NCBI RefSeq assembly: GCF_028553745.1
Contig: NZ_CP067132.1
Location: forward strand, 248,001 to 312,000
Length of the DNA: 64,000 nucleotides
Reading direction: 5' to 3'
Source of the DNA: Paracoccus seriniphilus
GTDB lineage: Bacteria; Pseudomonadota; Alphaproteobacteria; Rhodobacterales; Rhodobacteraceae
In this document: positions 8,847-17,319 of the stretch, piece by piece
Layout: each line of letters begins with the position of its first letter
Position numbering within the stretch: the first letter of the stretch is position 1
Made by a program: the position numbers and the translations under genes
Notes under the pieces: model-generated
Seen by the model: the letters and a program-made list of their open reading frames with translations, nothing else
The model's database searches: none
What the model was told of the DNA's origin: nothing

Positions 8847-8977
8847 CCCACACTGTGCTCCCCGATGACCTCGGGGGCATCATCCACATCAGTGTAAGGG
8901 GGTCATTTTTGGACGCCGATCACCCCTCTACGGGGTCAAAATTGCACGCCGGTTCACAGACTGCCTCCACGGCTCAG

Positions 8978-10234
8978 TCAGAGAGAGGTCCTTCCGCCTG
9001 GGCTCACCCCCTCGAAGAAGGGGCGATAGGGTTCGCCGTGATTGACCACAGCGTGTACGGTGCGCGCCATCTTGGCCGCGATCGCGGTGTAGGCCTTGCG
9101 GCGCAGATGAGCGTTGTGTCGGTCTTTCGAGATGTAGCGTTCGAACTTGTCCCGAAAGCTGTTGGTCTTTGTCTGGACCGCCGTCTGGCCGGCCATCCAT
9201 AGCGTGCGGCGCAGCCGGGCATTGCCGTACTTCGAGATCCGGCTCTGCCCGCGAAACATGCCGGACTGCACGGTGGCAAGATCCATGCCGCAGAACTTCA
9301 GGAACTGCCGATGATGCCGAAATCGGCGTAGGTCACCGGCCTCGGCCAAGATGGTCATGGCATTGATCGGACCAATGCCGGGGATGGTTGTCAGTAGCTG
9401 ATAATCCGGCAGATCGGAGAGCAGCGCGACCGCCCGGGCCTCGATCTCGTTGCGCTGGCGGACGAGGCTTCTACCTTCGGAAAGGACCAGGCGGAACATG
9501 CGAACGGCGTCGGAATCCGGTTCCACGGGCAATCCAACAGAGTTGACCGCCGTAGCGTAAATATCTGAAAGCAGGCGCTCCTTGGCGACCTTCCTGCCCA
9601 CCACCTGCCAAGCGTCTGCGATGAAGGTTTCCTGGCTCATGGCCGTGATCATCGTCGGTGTCGGATACTTCTCGAGGAAGGCCAGGAACCAATCGGTTCG
9701 TGAGCTTCGGTGAAACCGTTCGGCCTCTGGGAAATAGAGCGGCAGGTAATGGGTCAGGATGCGGTGCCAGAGCTCGGTCTTCGAGCGTGAAACGATCTCG
9801 TGCGTCTTTGACAATTCCTGGATGTCGGCGGTCCCGACGACCAGCGGATCATGAAAGAACTGCACGGCGCCAATCTCCAGCATGTGCAGGATGACCTGGG
9901 CATCCTTCGGGTCGTTCTTGTCCCAACTGTTGTGCAGGGCCTCGCGCGTCCGGGCGAGCCCGACAGAAGGGATGAGCTTCAAGTCAAACCCGGCCTGCCC
10001 GAGATGATGTGCCAGTGGCCTGTGATAGTTGCCGGTCGCCTCGAACCCGACCCGCACAGGCAGGCCGTAGCTGGCCAGGCTCGCGGACAAGCGCTGGAAG
10101 TCTTCCAACGTGTTCATGATCGTCATGCGACGACGGCGCTTCTTGCCCGGTACCTCGATCAAGACCTCGTGGCGGTGCTTGGAAATGTCGATGGCGACAA
10201 GCACAGTCGCAGCAGTAGAATGGTTGGCGGGCAT
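8978..10234 (-). CDS. IS110-family transposase (DEDD), copy 2
   Basis: 418 residues, apparently identical to the product of 1845-3101, with DEDD residues D16, E65, D108 and D111 and the C-terminal KYGNARLRR region. The gene is undisturbed: the IS21 insertion lies 12 bp past its stop, in the 3' non-coding tail. That could separate the enzyme from any bridge RNA encoded there. Confidence 0.92.
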   Translation of the reverse strand: MPANHSTAATVLVAIDISKHRHEVLIEVPGKKRRRRMTIMNTLEDFQRLSASLASYGLPVRVGFEATGNYHRPLAHHLGQAGFDLKLIPSVGLARTREALHNSWDKNDPKDAQVILHMLEIGAVQFFHDPLVVGTADIQELSKTHEIVSRSKTELWHRILTHYLPLYFPEAERFHRSSRTDWFLAFLEKYPTPTMITAMSQETFIADAWQVVGRKVAKERLLSDIYATAVNSVGLPVEPDSDAVRMFRLVLSEGRSLVRQRNEIEARAVALLSDLPDYQLLTTIPGIGPINAMTILAEAGDLRRFRHHRQFLKFCGMDLATVQSGMFRGQSRISKYGNARLRRTLWMAGQTAVQTKTNSFRDKFERYISKDRHNAHLRRKAYTAIAAKMARTVHAVVNHGEPYRPFFEGVSPGGRTSL

Positions 10235-10369
10235 AGCCGGTCTCCTCAGCGGTGTGGTTCTGCAAAACCACTGTTGAGACCTGAGACCGGTTATGGCCAC
10301 ACGCTGCGCTATTTGGGGGCTACGCGCGTGGCCATAACCTTAAAACAGCGCTTCTTCCCGACGTGCTAC

Positions 10370-10642
10370 GGCCCAGAATACATCAGCGGCACCCTCATGG
10401 AATGGGCCGAAAACAAGGGCATCTCCTTGGCCCACATACAGCCGGGGAAACCGCAGCAGAACGCTTATGTCGAGCGCTACAACCGGACGGTCCGGCACGA
10501 ATGGCTGGACCTCCACATCTTCGAAAGCATCGACGAGGTGCAGCAGATTGCCACCGAATGGCTCTGGTCCTACAACAATGAACGCCCGAACATGGGCAAC
10601 GGCGGGATGACACCCGCACAGAAACTGAGAATGGCCGCGTAA
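10370..10642 (+). pseudogene. IS3-family OrfB, 3' half
   Basis: Continues OrfB from GPEYISGT through NAYVERYNRTVRHEW, which carries the catalytic Glu, to TPAQKLRMAA. In frame with 5711-6265 if the IS110 insertion is removed. It has no start of its own. The IS3 right inverted end follows at 10641-10681. Confidence 0.9.
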
Positions 10643-10681
10643 ATTCTACGACCAAGCCCCCGTAAAAACGGGGGGATTACC

Positions 10682-10795
10682 TGGGCTGTCCAGGAAAAGG
10701 CGGATGTCGGAAAGAACGTCTTCTTGTCAAACGATTGGTCGAAGATCGACCTCTCTGAGAAACCCCTTCCACCCCGCGACAGAAAGGGCCGCTGA
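10682..10795 (+). pseudogene. tnsC: tnsC remnant, last 38 codons
   Basis: Directly after the IS3 end the frame reads WAVQEKADVGKNVFLSNDW and SKIDLSEK to a TGA. It aligns with the C-terminus of the complete TnsC at 14921-15862 (WAMQEGVMPGKNVFLSPRW, AQIDL). It ends 2 bp before tniQ, the same tnsC-tniQ order as the newer copy. The rest of the gene was lost with the IS3 insertion. Confidence 0.85.
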
Positions 10796-10797
10796 TT

Positions 10798-12621
10798 ATG
10801 CTGCTACCCTTCTTGCCGTTCGACCCCAATGAGACGCCGTTATCCTATGCCGCGCGCTTGGCTCACTATCATGCCGACAAACCGATAGTTCCATTTCTGA
10901 GGGATCTGCAGATCCGACCGGAGGCGATCGCGTCGTCCGAGCCGGACGCTCTCGCAAGGCTGGCGGAGACTTCTGGTGCGCCACTGAACGATCTGCGCCG
11001 GAATGCTGCAGTTCGCCAGGGCAAACGGACATATGATCTTCGTGGTGAGCCGGTCACCGCCGAGTTCCTGTCGAACCCGTACACTGTATTCTGCCCTGCC
11101 TGCCTGGCAGAGGATGATATGACTGGACGACGCCGTGGACGTTGGCACTGGGCCCTTTCGATCGTGCGGACATGCCCGCATCACGAGATCGCTCTGGTTC
11201 GCCAGGCGCAGGCCGCATGGGATGACAAGCTTCACGAGCTTGACCGCCGGGTGCCCGAGCGCGGCAGTGAACTCCAGGCCATGATCGAAAGGGCAGTGCG
11301 CCGCTCAGTTTCGCCCCTGCAAGGCTATGTGCAGCGACGCCTCGAAGGAATTGCGGGCCCAGATTGGCTGGATGCCCAGACCCTTGATCAGGCGACCCGC
11401 GCGACAGAACTCCTGGGAGTTTTGGTCGTCTACGGGCGGACCCAGAAGCTCCCGGAGCTCACCTCTGATGACTGGGATCATGCCGGTCGCGTTGGCTTCC
11501 AGTTCACGTCGCGCGGCGAAGAAGGCATTCGGGAGGCGCTCGAAACGCAGTTGCGGAAATTCGACGAGGCCACTGGAAACGCTGGACCACGCAAGATCTT
11601 CGGGTGCTTCTACAACGCCCTCGCGCACTCGAAATCACTCAAAGAACCTGGCGACATCGCGCGCATTCTTCGCGACGTCATTACCGAGAACATCGTAATG
11701 CCGGCTGGGACGAAGGTGCTGGGCGTCGAATTTCCCGAGCGCCAGTTGCACACGGTCGCATCCCTGGCCAAGGAGCAATCCCTCGACTCGCGGACCCTGA
11801 GTAACGTGCTGGTTGCCGCGGGGGCGATCCCGGAGAATGCACCGGCACATTTCGCGATCCCGGCAGATCTGGGTCGTGAAATCGCGGGACGCATGAAGCG
11901 CACGGTGAACGTGATCTCGCTGTGGAAAGACATGAATTGTACTCGCCCGCTCGTCGATCAGCTTTTTGCTGATCGGCTTCTCACTCCCATTTACTACGGG
12001 AGGCCGAGCGCGAGAGGGCGTGCCCAAAAAGCCGTGGATCGCGACGAGATTGCCGTGCTGGTTGGCAAGCTCCATGCGAAGGCGGCTGAACTGGATGCCG
12101 AAACCGACGGGTTGGTGCCGGTCTCGAAAGCTGCGGAGAAGGCAAAGGTGCCGGCCGTTGCTGTGGTGCATATGATACTGGGAGGTTTCCTCGGTCGTGT
12201 ATTTCGCTTGGCTGGTCAGGGCGGGATAGGCGCGCTTCGGGTCGACTCTACGGAGGTCGAGCGGCACGCGGCTGCCTTCGGCGTAGGTCTTTCACCGATG
12301 GCGGCCTTCGGCGCGCTGAAAATCCCGAGGGATGTTGGTTGGCGCCTGGTCGATCGGCATCCGCAGGAGGTGAGTTTGACCGTCGACTGGATCGCTGGAT
12401 CCGACGACAGCCACCGGATTCCACGGTTCGATCCGGCGGACGTCGGCGACTTCAAGGCTCGGTTCACCCATCCTGCACGGATCGCCGAGACTCATGGCCT
12501 TCAGGTGGGGGAGGTTGTCGGCCGCCTAAAGCGTCGGGGCATTCGTCCCATCTTGACCAGGGCCAAGATCGGCGTGGACTTCTACCGGACCAACGATCTG
12601 GAGCCGGATCTGTTCACTTAA
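10798..12621 (+). CDS. tniQ: TniQ/TnsD-family target-site protein, older element
   Basis: 607 residues. The N-terminal TniQ domain has a zinc site formed by C99, C102 (FCPACL) and C126, H129 (RTCPHH). A long C-terminal region with repeated helix-turn-helix-like segments follows, as in TnsD proteins that bind a chromosomal attachment site. It is homologous over the full length to the product of 13071-14909. Both elements sit at the same site, so both probably recognise the nrdJ 3' end. The gene is intact although its transposase partners are gone; it might act in trans with the newer element's TnsABC. Confidence 0.88.
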   Translation: MLLPFLPFDPNETPLSYAARLAHYHADKPIVPFLRDLQIRPEAIASSEPDALARLAETSGAPLNDLRRNAAVRQGKRTYDLRGEPVTAEFLSNPYTVFCPACLAEDDMTGRRRGRWHWALSIVRTCPHHEIALVRQAQAAWDDKLHELDRRVPERGSELQAMIERAVRRSVSPLQGYVQRRLEGIAGPDWLDAQTLDQATRATELLGVLVVYGRTQKLPELTSDDWDHAGRVGFQFTSRGEEGIREALETQLRKFDEATGNAGPRKIFGCFYNALAHSKSLKEPGDIARILRDVITENIVMPAGTKVLGVEFPERQLHTVASLAKEQSLDSRTLSNVLVAAGAIPENAPAHFAIPADLGREIAGRMKRTVNVISLWKDMNCTRPLVDQLFADRLLTPIYYGRPSARGRAQKAVDRDEIAVLVGKLHAKAAELDAETDGLVPVSKAAEKAKVPAVAVVHMILGGFLGRVFRLAGQGGIGALRVDSTEVERHAAAFGVGLSPMAAFGALKIPRDVGWRLVDRHPQEVSLTVDWIAGSDDSHRIPRFDPADVGDFKARFTHPARIAETHGLQVGEVVGRLKRRGIRPILTRAKIGVDFYRTNDLEPDLFT

Positions 12622-12662
12622 CATAATGGGGCTTCTCGGCCCTTTCGCCACATCGAAATCTT

Positions 12663-12690
12663 GAAGCCGCCCTTACGGGCGGCTTTTTTC
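12663..12690 (+). terminator. Intrinsic terminator after tniQ of older element
   Basis: AAGCCGCC, a short loop and GGGCGGCTT followed by a T-run, 42 bp beyond the tniQ stop on the plus strand. Confidence 0.8.
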
Positions 12691-12721
12691 ATGTCTTGGT
12701 CTCGGATGTTGCGAAGAAGAG

Positions 12722-12860
12722 GGCAGGGGCAAGTTATTCTTACAAGGAGTGGTCAGAATATGCTTCCATAGTGGCCAAATTATTGGAGTGATGGAATAAA
12801 TTATTCAATGAAATCAATGATTCCAATCTTCACAATGGACAATAAGTCCTTACGGCTACA
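12722..12860 (-). repeat. Right-end repeats of the older Tn7-like element
   Basis: Reading inward on the minus strand from 12860 the end is TGTAGCCGTAAGGACTTATT, followed by TnsB-site-like repeats such as CCAATAATTTGGCCAC (about 12771-12786) and CTTGTAAGAATAACTTGCC. The terminal TGT and spacing match the newer element's ends. It is AT-rich and non-coding. Confidence 0.7.
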
Positions 12861-12865
12861 ACAAG
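12861..12865. repeat. Target-site duplication ACAAG, left copy
   Basis: ACAAG lies between the ACA end of the older element and the TGT start of the newer one. The second copy is at 39132-39136. Tn7-like transposition makes 5-bp duplications. Confidence 0.9.
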
Positions 12866-12990
12866 TGTGATGACAACCTAATTTCGGCCATCAACAACCT
12901 TTAAGCCATTGATTTTATTAAACGTAGAATCAAAGTCGGCGGCAAAATGGGCCATTTGACAAGCTAATCTTGGCTACCGGATTTCGTGAG
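12866..12990 (+). repeat. Left-end TnsB-site array of newer Tn7-like transposon
   Basis: At least three direct repeats read inward: GACAACCTAATTTCGGCCAT (12872), ACAACCTTTAAGCCATTGAT (12893) and GACAAGCTAATCTTGGCTAC (12958). They match GACAAGCTAATTTTGGCCAT at the right end. These are the expected binding sites for TnsB. No gene is present up to 13070. Confidence 0.8.
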
Positions 12991-13004
12991 TTGCAGCCCT
13001 GCAG

Positions 13005-13041
13005 CCGAACAAAAGAACGGCCGCCCCCAAGGGACGGCCGA
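13005..13041 (-). terminator. Intrinsic terminator after tniQ of newer element
   Basis: On the minus strand, CGGCCGTCCC, a short loop and GGGGCGGCCG, then TTCTTTTGTTC, starting about 30 bp past the tniQ stop. Confidence 0.7.
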
Positions 13042-13070
13042 CCAATGATGTTACATGTTGTCAGGGATGT

Positions 13071-14909
13071 CTACACGCGGAAGCGATCCGGCAGATCGCT
13101 TCGTCGAAAGATCCGTACGCCGATGTCGGACTTTAGCAAAAAGGGCTTCGCTCCAGCCGCCTTCATCACCGGCTTCAGGTCTCGAACGCCCATCCCCAAT
13201 GCGGCACCGATATGCACTTCCGTCGTAAATTCGGAAAGAAACGCATCGACGACTTCAGGCTCAAACCGATGGATGACGTGTTCTCCATCTTCGGACCGGA
13301 TTTCACATGCCCGTAGAAGCCCCCGCCGAACCAGTTCCCAGCCGGATGCAACGGGAATACCCATCCGGATGAATGCCTCCGAAGGCGACAAGCCGCCCAT
13401 GACGTCAGAAACGACCGCCTTGGCTTCGATCGGATCCAAGTGGATTGCGTCACATCCGTCAAAACCAACGGCTCGTACCACCTTCTGAAGGTGCCCTCCC
13501 AAGATGAGATGCACGATCTCGACCGCAGGAGCGTTCGACTTCATGGCTGCTTTCGCGAGATCGACCATGCCGCCTGGGATTTTCTCGACCGGCTTCGTGA
13601 AAGCGGTGATCCGACGAAGCAGCTCCTCGGCCTCCTTTTCATCGACAGCCTTTTTCTTGCGACCCGGAGCATCCGAGACCTCGTCGACGATCGGCGTCAA
13701 AATCCGTTCGGCAACGAGTTGTTCTGCGAGAGGACGCGTGCAGCCGAGCAGTTTCGGCAGCCCCGAAATCGGAACAAGTCGACGCACGGTCTGCGAGACT
13801 TCGCGACCGAGATCGGCGTCAAAGACGTAGTTGGCGTCTCGAGCCGCATTCAATGGGATAACCGCCTTAGCTTCCAGCACATTTCGAAGCGTGCGTGGGT
13901 CGAGACCGCTCTCTTTTGCGAGAGTGGCGCAAGTATGAAGCCGACGCTCAGCAAGTGTCTTGCCGAGCACAGTCTTGCCCGCCGGCATTTCGATGTTTTC
14001 GACGATGTAGTCACGGAGGATCCGCTTGATGTCTCCGGGCTCCTTCTTGGCTCGGGACCGCGAAAGCCACTGGTACAGGCGGCCGAAGACCGCCTGAGGG
14101 CCAAGCTTGCCGCCCTTTCGGTTGGCGCGCGCGTGAATATCGGCCAGGACGCGACGGATACCGTCTTCGCCTTGGGCAGTGATGGCGTAGCCCGCGGCAC
14201 CTGCCCGATCCCAATCGTCCTCCGTGAGGTTGTCGAGGTTCGGCCTCGCACCGAACAAAACAAGCGCACCAAGCATTTCGCTTGCACGAACAGCTTGCTC
14301 GAGGCCTTCGCTGTCGAGCCAGGCGGGGCCGGTCTCTCCTTCGAGGCGCGCGAGGGTATAATTCTGAAGAGGCGATACGGAGCGAGGCTGAAGCTGGCCG
14401 ATCATGTCTGCGAGGCGCTCGCCCGTTTCCGGGACAATGACTCCAAGCTCGTGAAAACGGTCGCCCGAGAAATCCGCCTTTCGACGCATGAGGGGAAGAC
14501 CGTGGCTTGGGCAGGTCCGAACGACAGCCAGTTGCCAGATCCACTGGTGACGCCGTTCACCGGTCTGGCCGCCGGATGCCTGATCATCCTCCAGCAGGCA
14601 CGCCGGACAGAATACCGTATAAGGTGACGCCAGAAATTCCGCTGACACGTGCTCTCCGCGTAGGTCATAATGCCGTCGATCCAAACCCCGAGGGGCGTTG
14701 GCGAAGAGCGCATCTGGCGAGACGCCAGTCCAATCTGCCAGCCGATGTACGGCATCAGAATCCCCGCGCGCAAGCTCCGGAGGCTTTATGCCATTGTCGC
14801 TAAGGAAAGAGCCCGTTCGACCGCCGATGTGGAAGGCTGCCAGGCGTGCTACGAAGCCCATTACGGATTCGGCCGGATCATGGGCGATGTGAGGTGAGAG
14901 CATTGCCAT
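13071..14909 (-). CDS. tniQ: TniQ/TnsD-family target-site protein, newer element
   Basis: 612 residues. The TniQ domain includes zinc ligands C101, C104 (FCPACL) and C133, H136 (RTCPSHG), and a long C-terminal DNA-binding region has repeated winged-helix-like segments. TnsD-type TniQ proteins recruit TnsC to one chromosomal site. The insertion just past nrdJ implies it reads that gene's 3' end. ATGs at 14915, 14909 and 14903 are all possible; GAGG is 9 bases ahead of 14909. It follows tnsC by 11 bp on the same transcript. Confidence 0.88.
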   Translation of the reverse strand: MAMLSPHIAHDPAESVMGFVARLAAFHIGGRTGSFLSDNGIKPPELARGDSDAVHRLADWTGVSPDALFANAPRGLDRRHYDLRGEHVSAEFLASPYTVFCPACLLEDDQASGGQTGERRHQWIWQLAVVRTCPSHGLPLMRRKADFSGDRFHELGVIVPETGERLADMIGQLQPRSVSPLQNYTLARLEGETGPAWLDSEGLEQAVRASEMLGALVLFGARPNLDNLTEDDWDRAGAAGYAITAQGEDGIRRVLADIHARANRKGGKLGPQAVFGRLYQWLSRSRAKKEPGDIKRILRDYIVENIEMPAGKTVLGKTLAERRLHTCATLAKESGLDPRTLRNVLEAKAVIPLNAARDANYVFDADLGREVSQTVRRLVPISGLPKLLGCTRPLAEQLVAERILTPIVDEVSDAPGRKKKAVDEKEAEELLRRITAFTKPVEKIPGGMVDLAKAAMKSNAPAVEIVHLILGGHLQKVVRAVGFDGCDAIHLDPIEAKAVVSDVMGGLSPSEAFIRMGIPVASGWELVRRGLLRACEIRSEDGEHVIHRFEPEVVDAFLSEFTTEVHIGAALGMGVRDLKPVMKAAGAKPFLLKSDIGVRIFRRSDLPDRFRV

Positions 14910-14920
14910 GAACATGAACC

Positions 14921-15862
14921 TCACGCGGCTTCGTGGAGTTTGGTGAGGTCGATTTGGGCCCACCGTGGAGACAGGAAAACGTTCTTGCCGGGCATGACGC
15001 CCTCCTGCATCGCCCACGAATGCGCGAAATGCTGCGCCGTAAGCTGCCCATCGCCCTTCCGGAGGGCCGTTTCGATTGCGGCAATGATGTTCTCGATGCA
15101 GCGACCGAACCGGGAGCGGCTCGCATAGACAAGCCGATGGATGATATCCGACCCGGCATCCGGAACGAGACCCGCGTCTTTGCAGAACTTTTCCATAATA
15201 CCCCGCAGCATCTTTTCGTGAGTGCTCGCAGAGATTGTGGGCAGCGTGACCTTGGAATAGCGCCTTTTGACCTGATCGTCGTAGGATGCGATGTTCCACA
15301 GGGAGTCGATGCCAGTCAGAATGACAATCACCGCGCCCTCCCCTTGCATCACCGATTTCAGCATCTTCAGGATGTCTTCGATCGCCTTCCCGGCCCTGAA
15401 CAGGTCATGGGCCTCGTCGATCCAGAGTACGGCCGTCCCCAGTTGCTGCATGCGGAAACGGACAAGTCGCCAGATGTCCCACTCCTTGCGTTTTGAAGAA
15501 ACCTCTGGGTACCCGGTAGCCCGAAGTATCTCGAGGCCCAGGCTTTTTAGGGTCGCGGGACTTGGTACGCGGACCCCGATCCACGGCTTGTGGCCAGGCT
15601 CTTCGCTCTGCAACGCGGGATGGGTCTTTAGGAAGTGATGCACCAGCGAAGTTTTCCCGCCGCCAGGACCTTCGACGAGCACGATCCCGTGGGTTTCACC
15701 GGTTGAGGTAAACGTCACTGGCTTGGCCATAGGCTGACCCTTTGCGTCGTGCTGCAGCAGCAGCTCGAAGTGTTCCTGGAGAATTTTGTCACGAGCCGTC
15801 TCGATATAGTTTGCGCGCAGTTCCGCACTGACCCGGAACGGATCGGTTCCACGTTTGTCCAT
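14921..15862 (-). CDS. tnsC: TnsC/TniB-family AAA+ transposition regulator
   Basis: 313 residues. Walker A is GPGGGKT (65-71) and Walker B is VLWIDEAHD (D149/E150), followed by an AAA lid. TnsC links the TniQ-marked target to the TnsAB transposase and gives target immunity. The ATG at 15862 is preceded by CGGAGA at 7 bases; an upstream in-frame start would add an N-terminus lacking similarity. Unusually, no tnsB lies upstream; tnsA-tnsB are 19 kb away and divergent. The C-terminus matches the remnant at 10682-10795. Confidence 0.9.
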   Translation of the reverse strand: MDKRGTDPFRVSAELRANYIETARDKILQEHFELLLQHDAKGQPMAKPVTFTSTGETHGIVLVEGPGGGKTSLVHHFLKTHPALQSEEPGHKPWIGVRVPSPATLKSLGLEILRATGYPEVSSKRKEWDIWRLVRFRMQQLGTAVLWIDEAHDLFRAGKAIEDILKMLKSVMQGEGAVIVILTGIDSLWNIASYDDQVKRRYSKVTLPTISASTHEKMLRGIMEKFCKDAGLVPDAGSDIIHRLVYASRSRFGRCIENIIAAIETALRKGDGQLTAQHFAHSWAMQEGVMPGKNVFLSPRWAQIDLTKLHEAA

Positions 15863-16488
15863 GTTGTTCTCCGAAATTTGAAGGTTGCTGACAGCCGACG
15901 TCCGTCTTTCTGCAGCGCACACCGGTCTGTGCTCCGAAAGTGCGTTCATCGGAATTTCAACAGAAATTGTTTGACGACGCGTAGCGACCTGAGACCAGCA
16001 TTCTTGCTCATGCCAGGGGCGCGGGGGCCCGTCAGCCTCCAAAGGATGTTGTGCTTCGGGTCTGAGGTACCGTCTTGTGATAGACGGTCACCGCGTGGCG
16101 GCGAGTTACGCGTCCCCGCGCGGTCGTGTCTGAATTCTCATGACAATTCTCCTCTATCGTCGCACCCAAGAGGTTGGCCAACTTGTGTGGAAAGGAAGAA
16201 GATTTCACATGAAATCCGAACGGATGAATGCGAGGCGGTTTATCGCGGCGCCTCGAGCTTTGTCCGGTTACTCGCGACAGCCTACAGCGCAGGCACTCGC
16301 AGATAGCAACCTAACCCATTCACGAAGCCCGACGAGATCAAGCACTCTCGGCTCGACGGGAGAACTGGCCCCCAAGTACACCATGGTGATGGTTCGCCGC
16401 CCCCCCCAATACCAGGCCATGTCCGGCCCCGCTGAACAGCGTCGCGTTTCAGAATGACAAGCTATTCGGCACCGCTTATCGTGCGATC
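15863..16488 (-). promoter_or_regulatory. tnsC leader with shared motif (copy F, 16166-16208)
   Basis: A 626-bp stretch with no convincing gene. On the minus strand at 16166-16208 it holds ATCTTCTTCCTTTCC, a spacer and TTGGCCAACCTCTT, matching the motif ahead of the accessory genes and tnsA. This places a common control element ahead of both halves of the transposition machinery. A short frame at 16140-16457 lacks coding character. A run of nine C residues lies near 16400-16409. Confidence 0.45.
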
Positions 16489-17319
16489 ATGGAAGCAACC
16501 GATTGGTCCGATTTGGAAAACGACGCTGTGGTCGCAGCGTATTTCTCGATGCTAAGCGACGAACTGTCGGGGCGTCGCTACAACAAGGCCGCCCAGAACC
16601 GCGCCCTTCAGGACCAGATCAACCGCAGCCGGGGCTCTATAGAATTCAAGATGTGCAACGTCTCTGCCGCTCTGCGCGGCCTCGGGTTGCCGATTATCAA
16701 GGGCTACGCGCCCCGCTTCAATTTCCAGATGGCGCTCGCCGAGGCTGCAGCCCGCTGGCTGGCATGCAATCCGGAGTGGGAGATCGCGCTTCATCAGAAA
16801 GAGCAGCGCCAGATGGCCGAACCTGCGCCGATTTTCGTCGGCGTGGCCCCCACCCTGAGGAATGCGCCGCCCCCGGACGAGCTTGAACAGATGCAACGCA
16901 TCGCACGCCGTTTCGACGCGGCAGGACGCGACGAGCGCAACCGCGCCCTGGGATACGCCGGCGAAGAGCGTGTATTTCACCACGAACGCGCGACCTTGAA
17001 ATTAAATGGCAGAGACGACCTCGCCCGACAGGTACGGTGGGTATCGAAGGAGGACGGCGACGGTCTGGGCTTTGACATCGCCAGCTTCACGCCGGACGGA
17101 CAGGATCGCCTGATCGAGGTGAAGACAACCAACGGATGGGAACGCACGCCCTTTCATATCTCTCGCAACGAGTTGGAGGTGGCCGAAGAACGGCGCGATC
17201 ATTGGCACCTGTTTCGCCTCCATGACTTCGCACGGGAACCCAAGGCGTTCGAACTGCGCCCCCCACTGGAGGCGCATGTCTCGCTGAGCGCCACGAGTTT
17301 TCAGGCGAGTTTCGAATGA
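16489..17319 (+). CDS. DUF3883 domain protein, predicted nuclease-like
   Basis: 276 residues. The N-terminal half has a helical region (ALRGLGLPIIKGYAPRFNFQ). The C-terminal half matches the DUF3883 pattern: ALGYAGEERVF, GLGFDIASF (D ~196), LIEVKTT (E ~212, K ~214), then PFHISRNELEVA and a YxLFR-like ending. The D...ExK arrangement is the PD-(D/E)xK nuclease fold found in restriction-type proteins. First cargo gene inside the left arm, divergent from tnsC. Exact activity unknown. Confidence 0.75.
   Translation: MEATDWSDLENDAVVAAYFSMLSDELSGRRYNKAAQNRALQDQINRSRGSIEFKMCNVSAALRGLGLPIIKGYAPRFNFQMALAEAAARWLACNPEWEIALHQKEQRQMAEPAPIFVGVAPTLRNAPPPDELEQMQRIARRFDAAGRDERNRALGYAGEERVFHHERATLKLNGRDDLARQVRWVSKEDGDGLGFDIASFTPDGQDRLIEVKTTNGWERTPFHISRNELEVAEERRDHWHLFRLHDFAREPKAFELRPPLEAHVSLSATSFQASFE

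Larger units (their letters stand above)
6490..8958 (-). mobile_element. IS21-family element (complete)
   Basis: 2469 bp. Ends are TGTCAATCGGCAGGCAAT (left) and, on the minus strand, TGTGAACCGGCGTGCAAT (right), followed by further subterminal copies of a TTGACCCC / AAAATGACCCC motif at both ends. The 7-bp duplication GACTGCC lies at 6483-6489 and 8959-8965. The uninterrupted target is visible once in IS110 copy 1 around 3114-3120 (minus strand). It carries istA and istB and looks functional. Confidence 0.93.
6266..10369 (-). mobile_element. IS110/IS1111-family element, copy 2, interrupted by IS21
   Basis: Same element as 1710-3337 in reverse orientation: 4104 bp minus 2469 bp of IS21 minus a 7-bp duplication gives 1628 bp. 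It sits between the Asn and Gly codons of VDN|G in IS3 orfB, after CGACAAC and before GGC, the identical target context as copy 1. The right non-coding tail is at 6266-6489; the transposase and left end are at 8978-10369. Confidence 0.9.
5381..10681 (+). mobile_element. IS3-family element, interrupted by IS110 and IS21
   Basis: Inverted ends GGTAATCCCCCC (5381) and GGGGGGATTACC (to 10681) face each other. With the 4104-bp insertion removed the element is about 1.2 kb, and orfA/orfB read through in a standard overlapping IS3 arrangement. No 3-bp duplication is visible. Flanks are unrelated (end of an accessory gene on the left, middle of tnsC on the right), so insertion was accompanied or followed by deletion of tnsA, tnsB and most of tnsC. 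Confidence 0.88.
3743..12860 (+). mobile_element. Older, decayed Tn7-like element
   Basis: Its right end is defined at 12860 by ACA abutting the ACAAG duplication shared with the newer element. Retained parts are three accessory genes (3930-5350), the last 38 codons of tnsC (10682-10795), a full tniQ (10798-12621) and right-end repeats. tnsA, tnsB and most of tnsC are gone, replaced by the IS3 element. No left terminus was found: no ACAAG-TGT junction occurs in 1258-3930. The start given here is therefore nominal, and the IS481 remnant may also lie inside the element. Confidence 0.7.

Noticed and set aside
12640..12655. TTTCGCCACA near 12645 as a transposon terminus
   Set aside because: It resembles the terminal ...TCGCCACA of the right end, but it is not followed by ACAAG and lies before the tniQ terminator with no adjacent repeats.
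12707..12730. TGTTGCGAAGAAG as the left end of the newer Tn7-like element
   Set aside because: It starts with TGT, but the preceding 5 bp do not match the right-hand flank. TGT at 12866 has both the ACAAG duplication and the conserved repeat directly behind it.
16140..16457. 105-residue frame between tnsC and the DUF3883 gene
   Set aside because: No ribosome site, biased composition and overlap with the regulatory motif; treated as non-coding leader.
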